Source: Methanocaldococcus sp. FS406-22
GTDB taxonomy: Archaea; AGJL01; Methanococci; Methanococcales; Methanocaldococcaceae
Assembly (NCBI RefSeq): GCF_000025525.1
Contig: NC_013887.1
Coordinates: forward strand, 1,374,729-1,438,728
Length of the DNA stretch: 64,000 nt
Direction of reading: 5' to 3'
The notes beneath the pieces were generated by a model. It did no database searches. It saw only the letters and a list, made by a program, of their open reading frames with translations, and was not told the DNA's origin. A program made the position numbers and the translations under genes. Of this stretch, positions 15,492 to 24,180 are shown in pieces. Numbering within the stretch: the first letter of the stretch is position 1; the number at the start of each line of letters is the position of its first letter.

Positions 15492-17360
15492 ATGATGGAG
15501 TGGAAACTAAATGAGGTTATAGTTGAAACAAATCAGTGTGCTAAATGTTCAACTTGTGCAATTGTATGTCCAAACAACTTGGTAAAGTTTGATAATAAGC
15601 CATACATTGAGGAAGAATGCTTAAGAAAAGGTAATGGGATGTGTTTTGAGGTCTGTCCAAGGGTCTCTTCTGGGAAGTATCAGATAAAATTGAGGGAGAA
15701 TTTTAAGGAGAAATATTATTATGCAAGGAGTGATATTGAAGGGCAAGATGGAGGAGTTGTTACTGCATTCTTAAAATACCTCTTAGAGAGTGGGAAGATT
15801 GATGGGGCGATAGTTGTTGGAAAAGATGAGTTTTGGAAGCCTGTCTCAATGATTGTTTTGAGTGAGAAGGATATTTTAAAGGGGAGTAAGTCAAAATATA
15901 CCGTCTCAACCTTAGATGCTTTAAGAAAGGCTGGAGAGATGGGATTAGAAAAAGTGGCTGTTGTTGGTTTGCCTTGCCAGATTAATGGTTTAAGAAAACT
16001 GCAGTATTTCCCATATCATGCTAAACATGACCCTGAATTAGGTAGAGATGGAAAACCAGTCAAATTGCCAAAGATAGAATATCTAATTGGATTATTCTGT
16101 ATGGAGAAGTTCGAATACAACAGTTTAAAAGAAGTCCTATCAAAGTATGGCATAGATATTAAAGATGTTGAAAAATTCGATATTAAGAAAGGGAACCTCC
16201 TCGTGTATGTAAATGGGGAGAAGAAAGAGATTGATTTGAAGGAAATTGAAATCTGCTCTGGTTGTAAGATGTGCAGGGACTTCGATGCTGAACTTGCAGA
16301 CGTCTCAATTGGAAGTGTCGGAAGTCCAGATGGATATTCAACGATTATAATAAGAACTAAAAAAGGAGAAGAAATCAAAAATGCTGTCGAATTAAAAGAA
16401 GGTGTTGACATTGAGGCTATTGATAAATTGAGAAAGAAAAAGCTAAAAAGATTTAAAGAAGAAGTTGAAAGAAGAAGAAAAAATAACGAACCAGTATCAT
16501 TCTACTGGACTGCTGATTATGGAGGGATTGGAAAGAGAGCAGATGGAACATACTTCATAAGAATCAGGGCAAAACCAGGAGGATGGTACACTGTTGAAGA
16601 AATAAAAGAAATCTTAGATATTGCAGAAAAATACAATGCTAAGATAAAAATAACTGATAGGGCTGGTTATGAACTTCATGGCATTAGTGGATTTGATGTG
16701 GAAGACATTGTTTTAAGGTTGAGAGAAAAAGGACTCATAACAGGTTCAGAGGGGCCGTTAGTTAGGGCAACATTGGCATGTCCTGGAGCTGGAAACTGTA
16801 GCAGTGGTTTAATAAACACAACGGAACTTGCCAAAATCATTGAAGATAAGTTTAAAGAAAGGCCAGCTCCATATAAGTTTAAGATTGCAATTAGCGGATG
16901 TCCAAATGGATGTGTTAGGCCACAAGTGCATGATATTGGAATAGCAGGGGTTAAATTCCCAGCTGTCAATGAAGAAAAATGTAATGGCTGTGGAAGATGT
17001 GCTGAGGTTTGTAAGGTTGAGGCAATTGATGTTAGGGGAGAAATCTCTTACACCAACTACAACGTATGTGTTGGTTGCGGTAAGTGTATAAAAGAGTGTC
17101 CAAATGATGCAAGAGAGGTTAAAGAAGAAGGATTTTTAGTTTATGTTGGTGGAAAGACAGGAAGAGAAGTTGTTGAAGGAATTAAAGTTGGGATAATGAG
17201 TGCTGAAGAAGTAGTTGAGTTCATTGATAAGGTCTTAACTGTTTATGAAAAATATGCACTAAAGCCTTTAAGGGAGAGATTACCACATGTAATGGAAAGA
17301 GTTGGGCATTATAAGTTTATAGAAGAAGTTAAATCACTTATGAAAAATAAAAATACCTAA
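15492..17360 (+). CDS. F420-dependent siroheme sulfite/nitrite reductase (Fsr-type fusion)
   Basis: The 622-residue fusion has an N-terminal ferredoxin-like segment (C16, C19, C22, C26 and C43-C55), an FrhB-type F420H2-oxidising flavoprotein domain (about 65-330), and a siroheme reductase half (about 345-620). The siroheme cluster cysteines are C430 and C436 (CPGAGNC) and C470 and C474 (CPNGC). A ferredoxin with two CxxCxxC motifs (about 497-540) is inserted in the last part. The length equals that of M. jannaschii Fsr, which makes sulfide from sulfite with F420H2. Here it lies directly behind a nitrate porter and nitrate reductase, so nitrite to ammonium is the likely reaction; sulfite remains possible. 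Confidence 0.82.
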   Translation: MMEWKLNEVIVETNQCAKCSTCAIVCPNNLVKFDNKPYIEEECLRKGNGMCFEVCPRVSSGKYQIKLRENFKEKYYYARSDIEGQDGGVVTAFLKYLLESGKIDGAIVVGKDEFWKPVSMIVLSEKDILKGSKSKYTVSTLDALRKAGEMGLEKVAVVGLPCQINGLRKLQYFPYHAKHDPELGRDGKPVKLPKIEYLIGLFCMEKFEYNSLKEVLSKYGIDIKDVEKFDIKKGNLLVYVNGEKKEIDLKEIEICSGCKMCRDFDAELADVSIGSVGSPDGYSTIIIRTKKGEEIKNAVELKEGVDIEAIDKLRKKKLKRFKEEVERRRKNNEPVSFYWTADYGGIGKRADGTYFIRIRAKPGGWYTVEEIKEILDIAEKYNAKIKITDRAGYELHGISGFDVEDIVLRLREKGLITGSEGPLVRATLACPGAGNCSSGLINTTELAKIIEDKFKERPAPYKFKIAISGCPNGCVRPQVHDIGIAGVKFPAVNEEKCNGCGRCAEVCKVEAIDVRGEISYTNYNVCVGCGKCIKECPNDAREVKEEGFLVYVGGKTGREVVEGIKVGIMSAEEVVEFIDKVLTVYEKYALKPLRERLPHVMERVGHYKFIEEVKSLMKNKNT

Positions 17361-17504
17361 TTTCAGTCTCTTTTTAGAATTTAAAGTTTATCTTATTTAC
17401 TTTTATTTATTTTAACTAAAAATTTAAAATTTTGTGATACCATTATGACAGCTATTGGTGTTAGTAATAAAAATTATATCAAAATAGAAATTAGAAATAA
17501 CAAT

Positions 17505-17598
17505 AATTATCTCTTTTTTCAACTTAAAATTGTCAAAAATCTTTTTATATTATTTAATGCATAGTATAAGCTAAAATAATAAGATGTTGGGTGAAATT
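17505..17598 (+). promoter_or_regulatory. Promoter of the CGGC gene, similar to the nitrate operon promoter
   Basis: The sequence ATAATTATCTCTTTT near 17503-17517, an AAATTGTCAAAAA stretch and then CTTTTTATATTAT near 17540-17552 line up block by block with the region 11640-11691 upstream of the nitrate porter. The last block is the probable TATA box; the upstream part may be a shared activator or repressor site. A GGTG ribosome binding site precedes the ATG at 17599. Confidence 0.5.
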
Positions 17599-17919
17599 AT
17601 GACAAAGATAGTAATTTTAAGATGTGATAGTGCAGCAAAAACTTGTCCAGGAGTTGGATGTATAGCCGCGGCATTAAACAAAAAAGATACCTTCAAAGAT
17701 TATGAGAACGTTGAATTGTTGGCAGTAATAACATGTGGAGGATGTCCGGGAAGATTGGGATTAAGCCAAATAAAACAGTTAATAGAGAAAAATGGTGCAG
17801 AGGTCGTTCATTTTGCAACATGCATGACTGCATTTAAACCAAAGTGCAGATATGCTGAAGAAATGAAGGAAGAGATTGAAAAGATGGGGGCAAAGGTTGT
17901 TATGGGTTCTCACTTCTAA
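17599..17919 (+). CDS. CGGC-domain protein, probable metal or redox role
   Basis: This 106-residue protein carries the CGGC domain: VITCGGCPGRLG near 46-57 plus further cysteines in LRCDSAAKTCPGVGC (about 7-21) and FATCMTAFKPKC. The cysteine pattern suggests metal or iron-sulfur binding; no reaction is established for the family. The ATG at 17599 follows GGTG at normal distance and is chosen over an ATG five codons upstream. It precedes the hybrid cluster protein gene, and its promoter resembles that of the nitrate-type operon, so a role in nitrogen-oxide stress is a reasonable inference. Confidence 0.78.
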   Translation: MTKIVILRCDSAAKTCPGVGCIAAALNKKDTFKDYENVELLAVITCGGCPGRLGLSQIKQLIEKNGAEVVHFATCMTAFKPKCRYAEEMKEEIEKMGAKVVMGSHF

Positions 17920-18178
17920 GTTTTTAATTTTATTTTTATTTTTGTATACTTTATATTTATATATTCAAATATATTTTTATAAAAATAATAAGAATAAACA
18001 TCAATTTGTTCATAATAATTATATCAAATATTTTCAAAGCAAGGGGCATTAATTGTCCATATCTCTAAAAGAAGAAGGTTAAAAATCTATTTATATAATG
18101 AAAAAGAAAATATTGACTGTAAAGCATTTGCCAAAATATACTGTAAAGATGCTTTGCAAATATTAAGATGGTGAAATT
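17920..18178 (+). promoter_or_regulatory. Leader of the hybrid cluster protein gene, with a copied coding fragment
   Basis: A TATA-like ATCTATTTATATAATG lies at about 18086-18101. Downstream, 18122-18138 reads AAAGCATTTGCCAAAAT, identical to 17 bases within the hcp coding region at about 18719-18735; both are followed shortly by GTAAAGATGCT. The leader thus holds a partial copy of an internal coding segment. GATGGTG supplies the ribosome binding site just before the ATG at 18179. The remainder of the gap shows no gene. Confidence 0.5.
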
Positions 18179-19825
18179 ATGAAATACACTCCAAGACCAA
18201 CGAAAATGTTTTGCTTTCAATGTCAAGAGGCTGCAAGAAATGAGGGATGCACAGTAAAGGGAGTTTGTGGAAAGGATGATATTGTAGCAAACCTCCAAGA
18301 TTTATTGATTTATACTATAAAAGGTTTATGCTATGTGTGTGATAAAGGCGATTACTTAGACGATGAAGTTATGGAATATATTCCAAAGGCATTATTTGTA
18401 ACAATCACAAATGTCAATTTTGATGATAAAGATGTGATAGATTGGATAAAGAAGGGAGTAGAATTGAGGGAAAAAGTTATTGAAAAAACCAATTTAAATA
18501 AAGAGGAGCTTCCTCACTGTGCTACATGGAATTATAATGATACCAACGACATTATAGAATTATCAAAGGCAAAAGAAGTTAGCATCTTAGCAGAGGATAA
18601 TGAGGATATAAGGTCTTTAAAAGAACTCATAACTTATGGAATTAAAGGAATTGGTGCTTATTTAAGCCATGCAATGCATCTTGGCTATAACAATGAAGAA
18701 ATCCATAAATTTATAGTTAAAGCATTTGCCAAAATCGTTGATAGTAAAGATGCTGATGAACTCTTTAACTTAGCAATGGAAACTGGAAAGTATGCAGTAG
18801 AAACATTAGCATTATTAGATAAGGCAAACACTGAAACCTATGGACATCCAGAGATAACAGAGGTTAATTTGGGAGTTAGAGATAGACCAGGAATATTAAT
18901 CAGTGGGCATGATTTAAAGGACTTAGAGCAGTTATTAGAGCAGAGTAAAGATGCAGGAGTTGATGTTTATACTCACTGTGAGATGTTGCCAGCCCATTAT
19001 TATCCATTCTTCAAAAAATATGAGCACTTCGTTGGAAATTATGGAGGTTCATGGCCATTTCAAAGGGAGGAGTTTGAAAAATTCAACGGCCCAATAGTGA
19101 TGACAACAAACTGTTTAGTTCCACCAAAGGATTCATACAAAGATAGGGTTTATGTAACAAACGAAGTTGGCTATCCGGGATTGAAGAGGATTCCAGTAAG
19201 AGAAGATGGAACTAAGGACTTTTCAGAGGTTATAGAGCATGCTAAAAGATGCAAGCCACCAACACCACTTGAAAATGGTAAGATTGTTGGAGGTTTTGCA
19301 CATAACCAAGTTTTAGCATTGGCAGATAAGATAGTTGAAGCAGTTAAAAGTGGAAAGATAAGAAAGTTCGTTGTAATGGCTGGATGTGATGGAAGACATA
19401 AAACAAGAGAGTATTATACTGAATTTGCTAAGAAACTGCCTAAAGATACAGTCATCTTAACATGTGGATGTGCAAAATACAGGTTTATTAAGTTAGATTT
19501 GGGAGATATAGATGGAATTCCAAGGGTATTGGATGCTGGACAGTGTAATGATAGCTATTCATTAGTTAAAATTGCACTGGCTTTAAAAGATGTCTTTGGA
19601 TTAAATGATATAAATGAACTTCCAATTGCCTACAACATCTCATGGTATGAGCAAAAGGCAGTTACTGTATTATTGGCTTTGCTTTACTTAGGAGTTAAGG
19701 ATATTGTATTAGGCCCAACATTGCCGGCTTTCTTATCACCAAATGTGGCAAAAGTTTTAGTTGAGAAGTTTGGAATCTCAACAATCTCAACAGTTGATGA
19801 GGATATTAAGGGATTAGTTGGATAA
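18179..19825 (+). CDS. hcp: Hybrid cluster protein (hydroxylamine / nitric oxide reductase)
   Basis: The 548-residue protein is a hybrid cluster protein. N-terminal cysteines [13 protein letters not shown] and GVC (about 11-30) hold the first Fe-S cluster. The ligands of the hybrid Fe-S-O cluster are seen in [11 protein letters not shown], in TTNCLVPP, in [11 protein letters not shown] with [11 protein letters not shown], and in [10 protein letters not shown]. The enzyme reduces hydroxylamine to ammonia in vitro and is known as a nitric oxide reductase in bacteria. Here it follows a nitrate reduction operon by less than a kilobase, where it could remove NO or hydroxylamine made as side products. 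M. jannaschii has the gene too, so that link is inference. Confidence 0.93.
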   Translation: MKYTPRPTKMFCFQCQEAARNEGCTVKGVCGKDDIVANLQDLLIYTIKGLCYVCDKGDYLDDEVMEYIPKALFVTITNVNFDDKDVIDWIKKGVELREKVIEKTNLNKEELPHCATWNYNDTNDIIELSKAKEVSILAEDNEDIRSLKELITYGIKGIGAYLSHAMHLGYNNEEIHKFIVKAFAKIVDSKDADELFNLAMETGKYAVETLALLDKANTETYGHPEITEVNLGVRDRPGILISGHDLKDLEQLLEQSKDAGVDVYTHCEMLPAHYYPFFKKYEHFVGNYGGSWPFQREEFEKFNGPIVMTTNCLVPPKDSYKDRVYVTNEVGYPGLKRIPVREDGTKDFSEVIEHAKRCKPPTPLENGKIVGGFAHNQVLALADKIVEAVKSGKIRKFVVMAGCDGRHKTREYYTEFAKKLPKDTVILTCGCAKYRFIKLDLGDIDGIPRVLDAGQCNDSYSLVKIALALKDVFGLNDINELPIAYNISWYEQKAVTVLLALLYLGVKDIVLGPTLPAFLSPNVAKVLVEKFGISTISTVDEDIKGLVG

Positions 19826-19867
19826 ATATTCTTTTAAAAATTTTTAACATTTTTAGGGTGATATACT

Positions 19868-20218
19868 ATGATAGAAAAAGTTTATGAGTTTAAGAAAGAT
19901 GCTACAACAAAGGTTGTTGAAAAAATTGTCAATACCGAGCATGTTCAAATCAACCATATAGTTTTGCCAAAAGGAGAGCAGATGCCTAAGCATTATTCAA
20001 ACTCCTACGTGCATCTGATAATTATCAGAGGAGAGATGACTCTAACTTTGGAAGATCAAGAGCCGCACAACTACAAAGAAGGAACTATGGTATATGTCCC
20101 ATTTAACGTAAAGATGCTAATCCAAAACTTAAACTCTGATGTATTAGAGTTCTTTGTAGTAAAAGCTCCTCATCCAAAGAAATTAAATGCACCAGAAGAG
20201 CCAATAAAGTGTGAATAA
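19868..20218 (+). CDS. Cupin-fold protein
   Basis: This 116-residue protein is a single cupin barrel. The first motif region is seen around LPKGEQMPKHYSNSYVHLII (about 38-57), and the second around EGTMVYVPFNVKMLIQNL. Histidines 47 and 53 could bind a metal. Small cupins serve as isomerases, dioxygenases or sensors, so the substrate is open. It lies 43 bases after hcp and 12 bases before the next gene, and is probably transcribed with them. Confidence 0.75.
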   Translation: MIEKVYEFKKDATTKVVEKIVNTEHVQINHIVLPKGEQMPKHYSNSYVHLIIIRGEMTLTLEDQEPHNYKEGTMVYVPFNVKMLIQNLNSDVLEFFVVKAPHPKKLNAPEEPIKCE

Positions 20219-20229
20219 GGTGTGTGAAT

Positions 20230-20598
20230 ATGGAACAAATAAAAGAAAACTTAGCCAAAATATTAGAAAATAAGATAAAAATTGCAATGATTTCAAAATT
20301 TAAGGCAATTGAAGAGTATGATAACAAAATTTTTAAGGATTTGTCTGAAGTTGAGATGAAAAATTTGGAGATTTTGTATGAAAAATACCTTGTCTATTTC
20401 AATGAAAAGCCAAACATAAAAGCAGAGGTTGATACAAACTTAGATATTGTAGAAATTCTAAAAGAAACTGTTGAATTGGAAAGATTTTTAGCTAAAAAGT
20501 TGGGGGCTAATTTTGGAGTTAGACAGGCAGTTATCCATGCTTTATCTGACGATGAGAGTTTTTTGTATTTTTTAACTAAAAAGCCCCTAAATTTTTAA
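20230..20598 (+). CDS. Small helical protein of unknown function
   Basis: I do not recognise this 122-residue protein. It is predicted to be mainly helical and charged, without cysteine clusters or membrane segments. It begins MEQIKENLAKILENK and ends in SFLYFLTKKPLNF. The ATG at 20230 is preferred over the GTG at 20224 because the GGTGTGTG stretch serves as the ribosome binding site. It lies between a cupin gene and a TDT transporter gene in the same direction. Confidence 0.6.
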   Translation: MEQIKENLAKILENKIKIAMISKFKAIEEYDNKIFKDLSEVEMKNLEILYEKYLVYFNEKPNIKAEVDTNLDIVEILKETVELERFLAKKLGANFGVRQAVIHALSDDESFLYFLTKKPLNF

Positions 20599-20622
20599 CA
20601 TTATTTTTTGATGGGTGGAAAT

Positions 20623-21645
20623 ATGCAAAACTATATAAAAAATTTTGAATCGTCATGGTTTGCGGCAGTAATGGGGACTGGTGTTTTGGCAGTAACGAGT
20701 TTGTTTTATTCTGAATACTTACCAATACTAAAAAATATCTCAAATTTGCTATTTTATTTTAATATACTACTGTTTTTTGTATTTTTAATGTTGTGGATTT
20801 TGAGATGGGTAAAGTATCCAAAAAATATGATTGCAGAGTTGAAGCATCCAGTTTTAAGTTCGTTTAGCCCTACTGTAGCAGTGGCAATGCTTGTGTTGGG
20901 CATTGATTTTATATTAATAAAAAATAACATGTTTTTTGCAAAGATATTCTGGTCTCTTGGAGCTGTTGGAATGTTTTTGTTCAGTTTGATAGTTCCGTTT
21001 TATATGTTTAAGTCAGAAACCATAAAATTAGATCATGTTAATCCGGGTTGGTATATTCCACCGGTTGGTTTGATTGTTATTCCAATAGCTGGGAGTTTGA
21101 TAATGCCTCATTTGACTGGAATTTGGCATGAATTAACAGTTATAATCAACTACTTCGGTTGGGGGGCCGGATTCTTCTTATACTTGGCATTATTGGCAGT
21201 GGTGATTTATAGGTTTATATTACATCATCCTTTACCTTCAGCAATGGCTCCGACTGTATGGATTAACTTAGGACCGATAGGGGCTGGGATTGTTGCTTTG
21301 ATAAATATGGTTAATAACTCCCCATTCATAACAATAAAAGAGCCGTTTTATATATTTTCTTTTATATTCTGGGGCTTTGGGTTGTGGTGGAGTCTAATGG
21401 CTATAATCATGACTCTTTACTATGTTAAAAAGCTAAAATTGCCCTATGCAATGTCATGGTGGGCATTCATCTTCCCACTGGGAGTTTATATTGCCTCAAC
21501 ACACTTAGTTCATAAAATCTTTGGTTTTGAGATAGTTGATTACATTGGCTTTGGATTGTATTGGCTATTGTTCTTCTTCTGGATAGTAACATTAATAAAA
21601 ACTACCAATAAAGTATATACTGGAGAGTTATTCAAAGAAAAATAA
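20623..21645 (+). CDS. TDT-family transporter (TehA/SLAC1-like; sulfite or C4-acid export)
   Basis: The protein of 340 residues has about ten transmembrane segments and the TDT-family pattern: FESSWFAAVMGTGVLAV at the start, HPVLSSFSPTVAVAM near 75-90, and IPIAGSLIMPHL in the middle. The family includes malate carriers, the yeast sulfite exporter Ssu1, tellurite resistance TehA and plant SLAC1 anion channels. The ATG at 20623 is chosen because GGTGG lies 7 bases upstream. In a cell with a siroheme sulfite/nitrite reductase and a nearby TusA-DsrE-type protein, sulfite or another small anion is a plausible substrate. Substrate is inference. Confidence 0.82.
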   Translation: MQNYIKNFESSWFAAVMGTGVLAVTSLFYSEYLPILKNISNLLFYFNILLFFVFLMLWILRWVKYPKNMIAELKHPVLSSFSPTVAVAMLVLGIDFILIKNNMFFAKIFWSLGAVGMFLFSLIVPFYMFKSETIKLDHVNPGWYIPPVGLIVIPIAGSLIMPHLTGIWHELTVIINYFGWGAGFFLYLALLAVVIYRFILHHPLPSAMAPTVWINLGPIGAGIVALINMVNNSPFITIKEPFYIFSFIFWGFGLWWSLMAIIMTLYYVKKLKLPYAMSWWAFIFPLGVYIASTHLVHKIFGFEIVDYIGFGLYWLLFFFWIVTLIKTTNKVYTGELFKEK

Positions 21646-21658
21646 TTTTGGTGATAGG

Positions 21659-22414
21659 ATGATAGATGCACACACTCACTTAGATGTTAGGAGCTTTGAG
21701 GATTTGGAAAAAATGGCATTGAGTGGAATTGAGACAATTATAACGTGTGCTCACGACCCATATAAGATGAGTGTTCCAGAGGTTTATTTAGACCACTGGG
21801 ATAGGTTGATTAACTTAGAAGTTAAAAGAGGAAAAATGGCTGGTGTTGAGGTTAAGGTTGCATTAGGCGTTCATCCTATGGGGTATCCTAAGAACTGGGA
21901 GGTTTTGATAAAAAAACTTCCAGAATTTTTTGATAATGAGAATGTTGTAGCTATTGGAGAGACAGGACTGCATTATCTAACAGAGGATGAGAAAAACCTT
22001 TTAAGAGAGCAGTTATATTTAGCAAAAGATTATAACATGCCAATAATTATCCACACACCAGAGAAAAACAAAAAAGAGGCATTAATTGAGATTTTAAAGA
22101 TTTTAGATGAGGTTAAGATAAAAGATGATTTGGTTATGATTGACCACATAAATAAGGAGACAGTAGATTTAATTGATAGGGATGTTTATGTTGGCTTAAC
22201 TGTTCAGCCACCATTAAAAATAAGCCATGAAGAAGCGGCAGAGATAATAAAAAACTATGATAAAAAATTCATTTTAAGCAGTGATTTAGGAAGTTTGAAG
22301 GCAGATGTCTACGCACTACCAAGAACTAGGCTTTATATGAAAAAGATTGATGTTGATGAAGATAAAATAATTGCCTCAACCTATAAGAATGCAAAGGAGT
22401 TTTATAGACTTTAA
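21659..22414 (+). CDS. TatD-like metal-dependent hydrolase
   Basis: This 251-residue protein is an amidohydrolase-fold enzyme of the TatD-related group. It starts MIDAHTHLDV with the HxH metal motif. It also has LGVHPMGYPK (about 75-84), a metal-bridging glutamate in AIGETGLHY (about 105-113), PIIIHTPEK near 140 and ILSSDLGS near 210 with the late aspartate. The family includes DNases and other phosphoesterases; the substrate is unknown. It lies 13 bases after the TDT gene. Confidence 0.85.
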   Translation: MIDAHTHLDVRSFEDLEKMALSGIETIITCAHDPYKMSVPEVYLDHWDRLINLEVKRGKMAGVEVKVALGVHPMGYPKNWEVLIKKLPEFFDNENVVAIGETGLHYLTEDEKNLLREQLYLAKDYNMPIIIHTPEKNKKEALIEILKILDEVKIKDDLVMIDHINKETVDLIDRDVYVGLTVQPPLKISHEEAAEIIKNYDKKFILSSDLGSLKADVYALPRTRLYMKKIDVDEDKIIASTYKNAKEFYRL

Positions 22415-22429
22415 AATCAAAATCGAAAG

Positions 22430-22520
22430 GTTTATATATGATGGGTGTTAATAATTGTTCATAGATATAACACAACCATGAATATATTTATTTTTTATAC
22501 AATGGTTGTGTATAATAGTG
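22430..22520 (+). promoter_or_regulatory. Promoter with leader hairpin (CACAACCAT/ATGGTTGTG)
   Basis: CGAAAGGTTTATATATG at about 22424-22440 is a good archaeal BRE/TATA. In the resulting leader, CACAACCAT (22471-22479) and ATGGTTGTG (22502-22510) form a 9-bp stem around a 22-base AT loop. The same ATGGTTGTG stem occurs at 5191-5221 and, shortened, at 25091-25114, so it is a recurring intergenic motif rather than a one-off hairpin. Confidence 0.5.
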
Positions 22521-22535
22521 GCATAGGTGGTAAGA

Positions 22536-23357
22536 ATGATAAGGAAGTTTAAGGTTAAAGGATTGAGAAGCCCTTCTTTGCTAATAGATATGATTTTAAA
22601 TGACACAAAAGAAGGGATTTTAATTGTTGAAACTGATGGAGAAGAACAGATAAAAGACATTGAGAATTTATTGAAAAAATACAACCTAAAGTATGAAGTT
22701 GATGGGAATTTAGTTAAAATCTATGTTGGAGAGATTAAGGCAGATAAAACTATCAACGTTGTTGGAGCTACATGCCCAGGACCTATAATGATGGTTTCTG
22801 GTATGCTATCAAAGATGAAAAATGGGGAGATACTAGAGATTATCTGTGGAAAAAATGCCTTAACTGATTTAACTGAAGGATTGAAGGGAATGGGCAATGA
22901 GATAATAAAAGTTGAGGATAAGGGAGATGGAACTTACAGAATATTGGTTAAGAAGGGGGAGAAGAAAGAAGAAAAAGCAGAAGCAATAACAAAAATAGAT
23001 GAACTCTTCATCATCAACACAACTGGAACAGGAAATGCTGAAAAGGCCTATGCAACATTCATGATGGCAGATGTTGCCTTAAAGATGAACTTAAAGCCAA
23101 CAATATTCTTAATGATGGATGGGGCAAGTTTAGCTTTAAAAGGAGAGTGTGATAGGGTTAAGCATCCAGCATTTCCAAAATTAGGAGATTTAGTTAGGGA
23201 TATTTTGAAGAAAGGAGTAAAAATCTATGTTTGTGAGTTGAGTGCAGAGTTTAGGGGGATTAATGAAAAAAACTTAGAAGAAGGTTTTGAGATTGCTGGA
23301 GCACCAACATTTCTAAACTATCTATCAAAGCCAAACGTTAGACCAGTTTGGTTATAA
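22536..23357 (+). CDS. TusA/SirA-like plus DsrE-like fusion (sulfur carrier)
   Basis: The 273-residue protein has a TusA/SirA-like sulfur carrier domain around VVGATCPGPIMMVSGML (about 70-86), where the CPGP motif supplies the thiol. It is followed after a Lys/Glu-rich linker by a DsrE/F-like domain (about 155-273) with VCELSAEFRG. A preceding N-terminal ~65 residues look like a further ferredoxin-like fold. Such proteins pass sulfur as a persulfide. The ATG at 22536 is chosen because the upstream GTG overlaps the GGTGG ribosome binding site. It is probably the first gene of a unit with the next two genes. Confidence 0.8.
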   Translation: MIRKFKVKGLRSPSLLIDMILNDTKEGILIVETDGEEQIKDIENLLKKYNLKYEVDGNLVKIYVGEIKADKTINVVGATCPGPIMMVSGMLSKMKNGEILEIICGKNALTDLTEGLKGMGNEIIKVEDKGDGTYRILVKKGEKKEEKAEAITKIDELFIINTTGTGNAEKAYATFMMADVALKMNLKPTIFLMMDGASLALKGECDRVKHPAFPKLGDLVRDILKKGVKIYVCELSAEFRGINEKNLEEGFEIAGAPTFLNYLSKPNVRPVWL

Positions 23358-23370
23358 AAAGGGTGGGACT

Positions 23371-23703
23371 ATGAATGAAATAATAACTCTAATCTCTTTA
23401 TCTGTAATTTTTGGAGCAATGCTTTCAGGATTTGCTACATTTAGGTTAACAGGAATGAGATTGATGCCACATTTTGCATCTTTAATGATAGCTTTTATAT
23501 TGACTTTGGCATCACTATTTATAAGCAATAATATAATAGGGAATTTAGCAATAGCATTTCAAATAATAACTCCTCTAACAGTCTGCCCAACTATATGCAA
23601 TATATTAAAAACTCAATTCCAAAATACTGGGATATATTCTGCCCACTTAGCTTTGATGGGAATGCTGTTTATATTGGCTTTAGGAAACTTAGCTCTATTC
23701 TAA
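23371..23703 (+). CDS. Small membrane protein, unknown
   Basis: This 110-residue protein has three or four hydrophobic segments and almost no charged residues outside the loops. The segment TPLTVCPTICNILKTQF contains two cysteines that would lie near a membrane face. I do not recognise the family. It begins 13 bases after the TusA-DsrE gene and precedes another small gene by about 20 bases, so a role with the sulfur carrier protein, for instance as membrane partner, is possible but unproven. Confidence 0.65.
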   Translation: MNEIITLISLSVIFGAMLSGFATFRLTGMRLMPHFASLMIAFILTLASLFISNNIIGNLAIAFQIITPLTVCPTICNILKTQFQNTGIYSAHLALMGMLFILALGNLALF

Positions 23704-23723
23704 AGTTAAAATAGGTGGCATAT

Positions 23724-24167
23724 ATGAATAAAAAATATATTGATAGCTTATTTGTTTCTGCCCTTTATTATGGTATAAATAAAGCAATATCTGATGTTAT
23801 GGGCGATGGAGGAAAAGTTTTGGGTAGAAGGGCTTCTTATGAAATGATTAAATTTTTAAAAGAGTTGGGAATTTTGAAAGAAAAGATGAGTAATGAAGAA
23901 ATTAAAAATTTATTTGTGGATACTTTTGGATTGTCCGAAGATTTAAATATTATAGAGGATGATAAAAAAGTGATATTTGAAGTTGTAAGGCCTACATTAG
24001 ATGTTTTCCTTAAAAAATTAATGGAAGAAAATCTAAAACCATACGTTTGTCCTTTTATGTATTTACTTTCAGATATTTATGGTGAGAGTAACAACTGTAG
24101 ATTAATGCTGTATGATGTAATTCCAGAAAGTGAAGAAAAAATAAAACTAATATTTAAAAAAGTTTAA
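23724..24167 (+). CDS. Small soluble protein, possibly V4R/heme-NO-binding-like fold
   Basis: The 147-residue protein begins MNKKYIDSLFVSALYYGI and carries the segment DGGKVLGRRASYEMIKFLKE (about 30-49), which resembles the N-terminal helices of V4R/hydrocarbon-binding-like proteins. Cysteines occur at YVCPFMY and NNCRLM. I cannot assign a function. The ATG at 23724 follows GGTGG; the GTG upstream is part of that site. It ends just before a hairpin (24181-24211) and a MITE. Confidence 0.55.
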   Translation: MNKKYIDSLFVSALYYGINKAISDVMGDGGKVLGRRASYEMIKFLKELGILKEKMSNEEIKNLFVDTFGLSEDLNIIEDDKKVIFEVVRPTLDVFLKKLMEENLKPYVCPFMYLLSDIYGESNNCRLMLYDVIPESEEKIKLIFKKV

Positions 24168-24180
24168 AATGTTCTATTCA

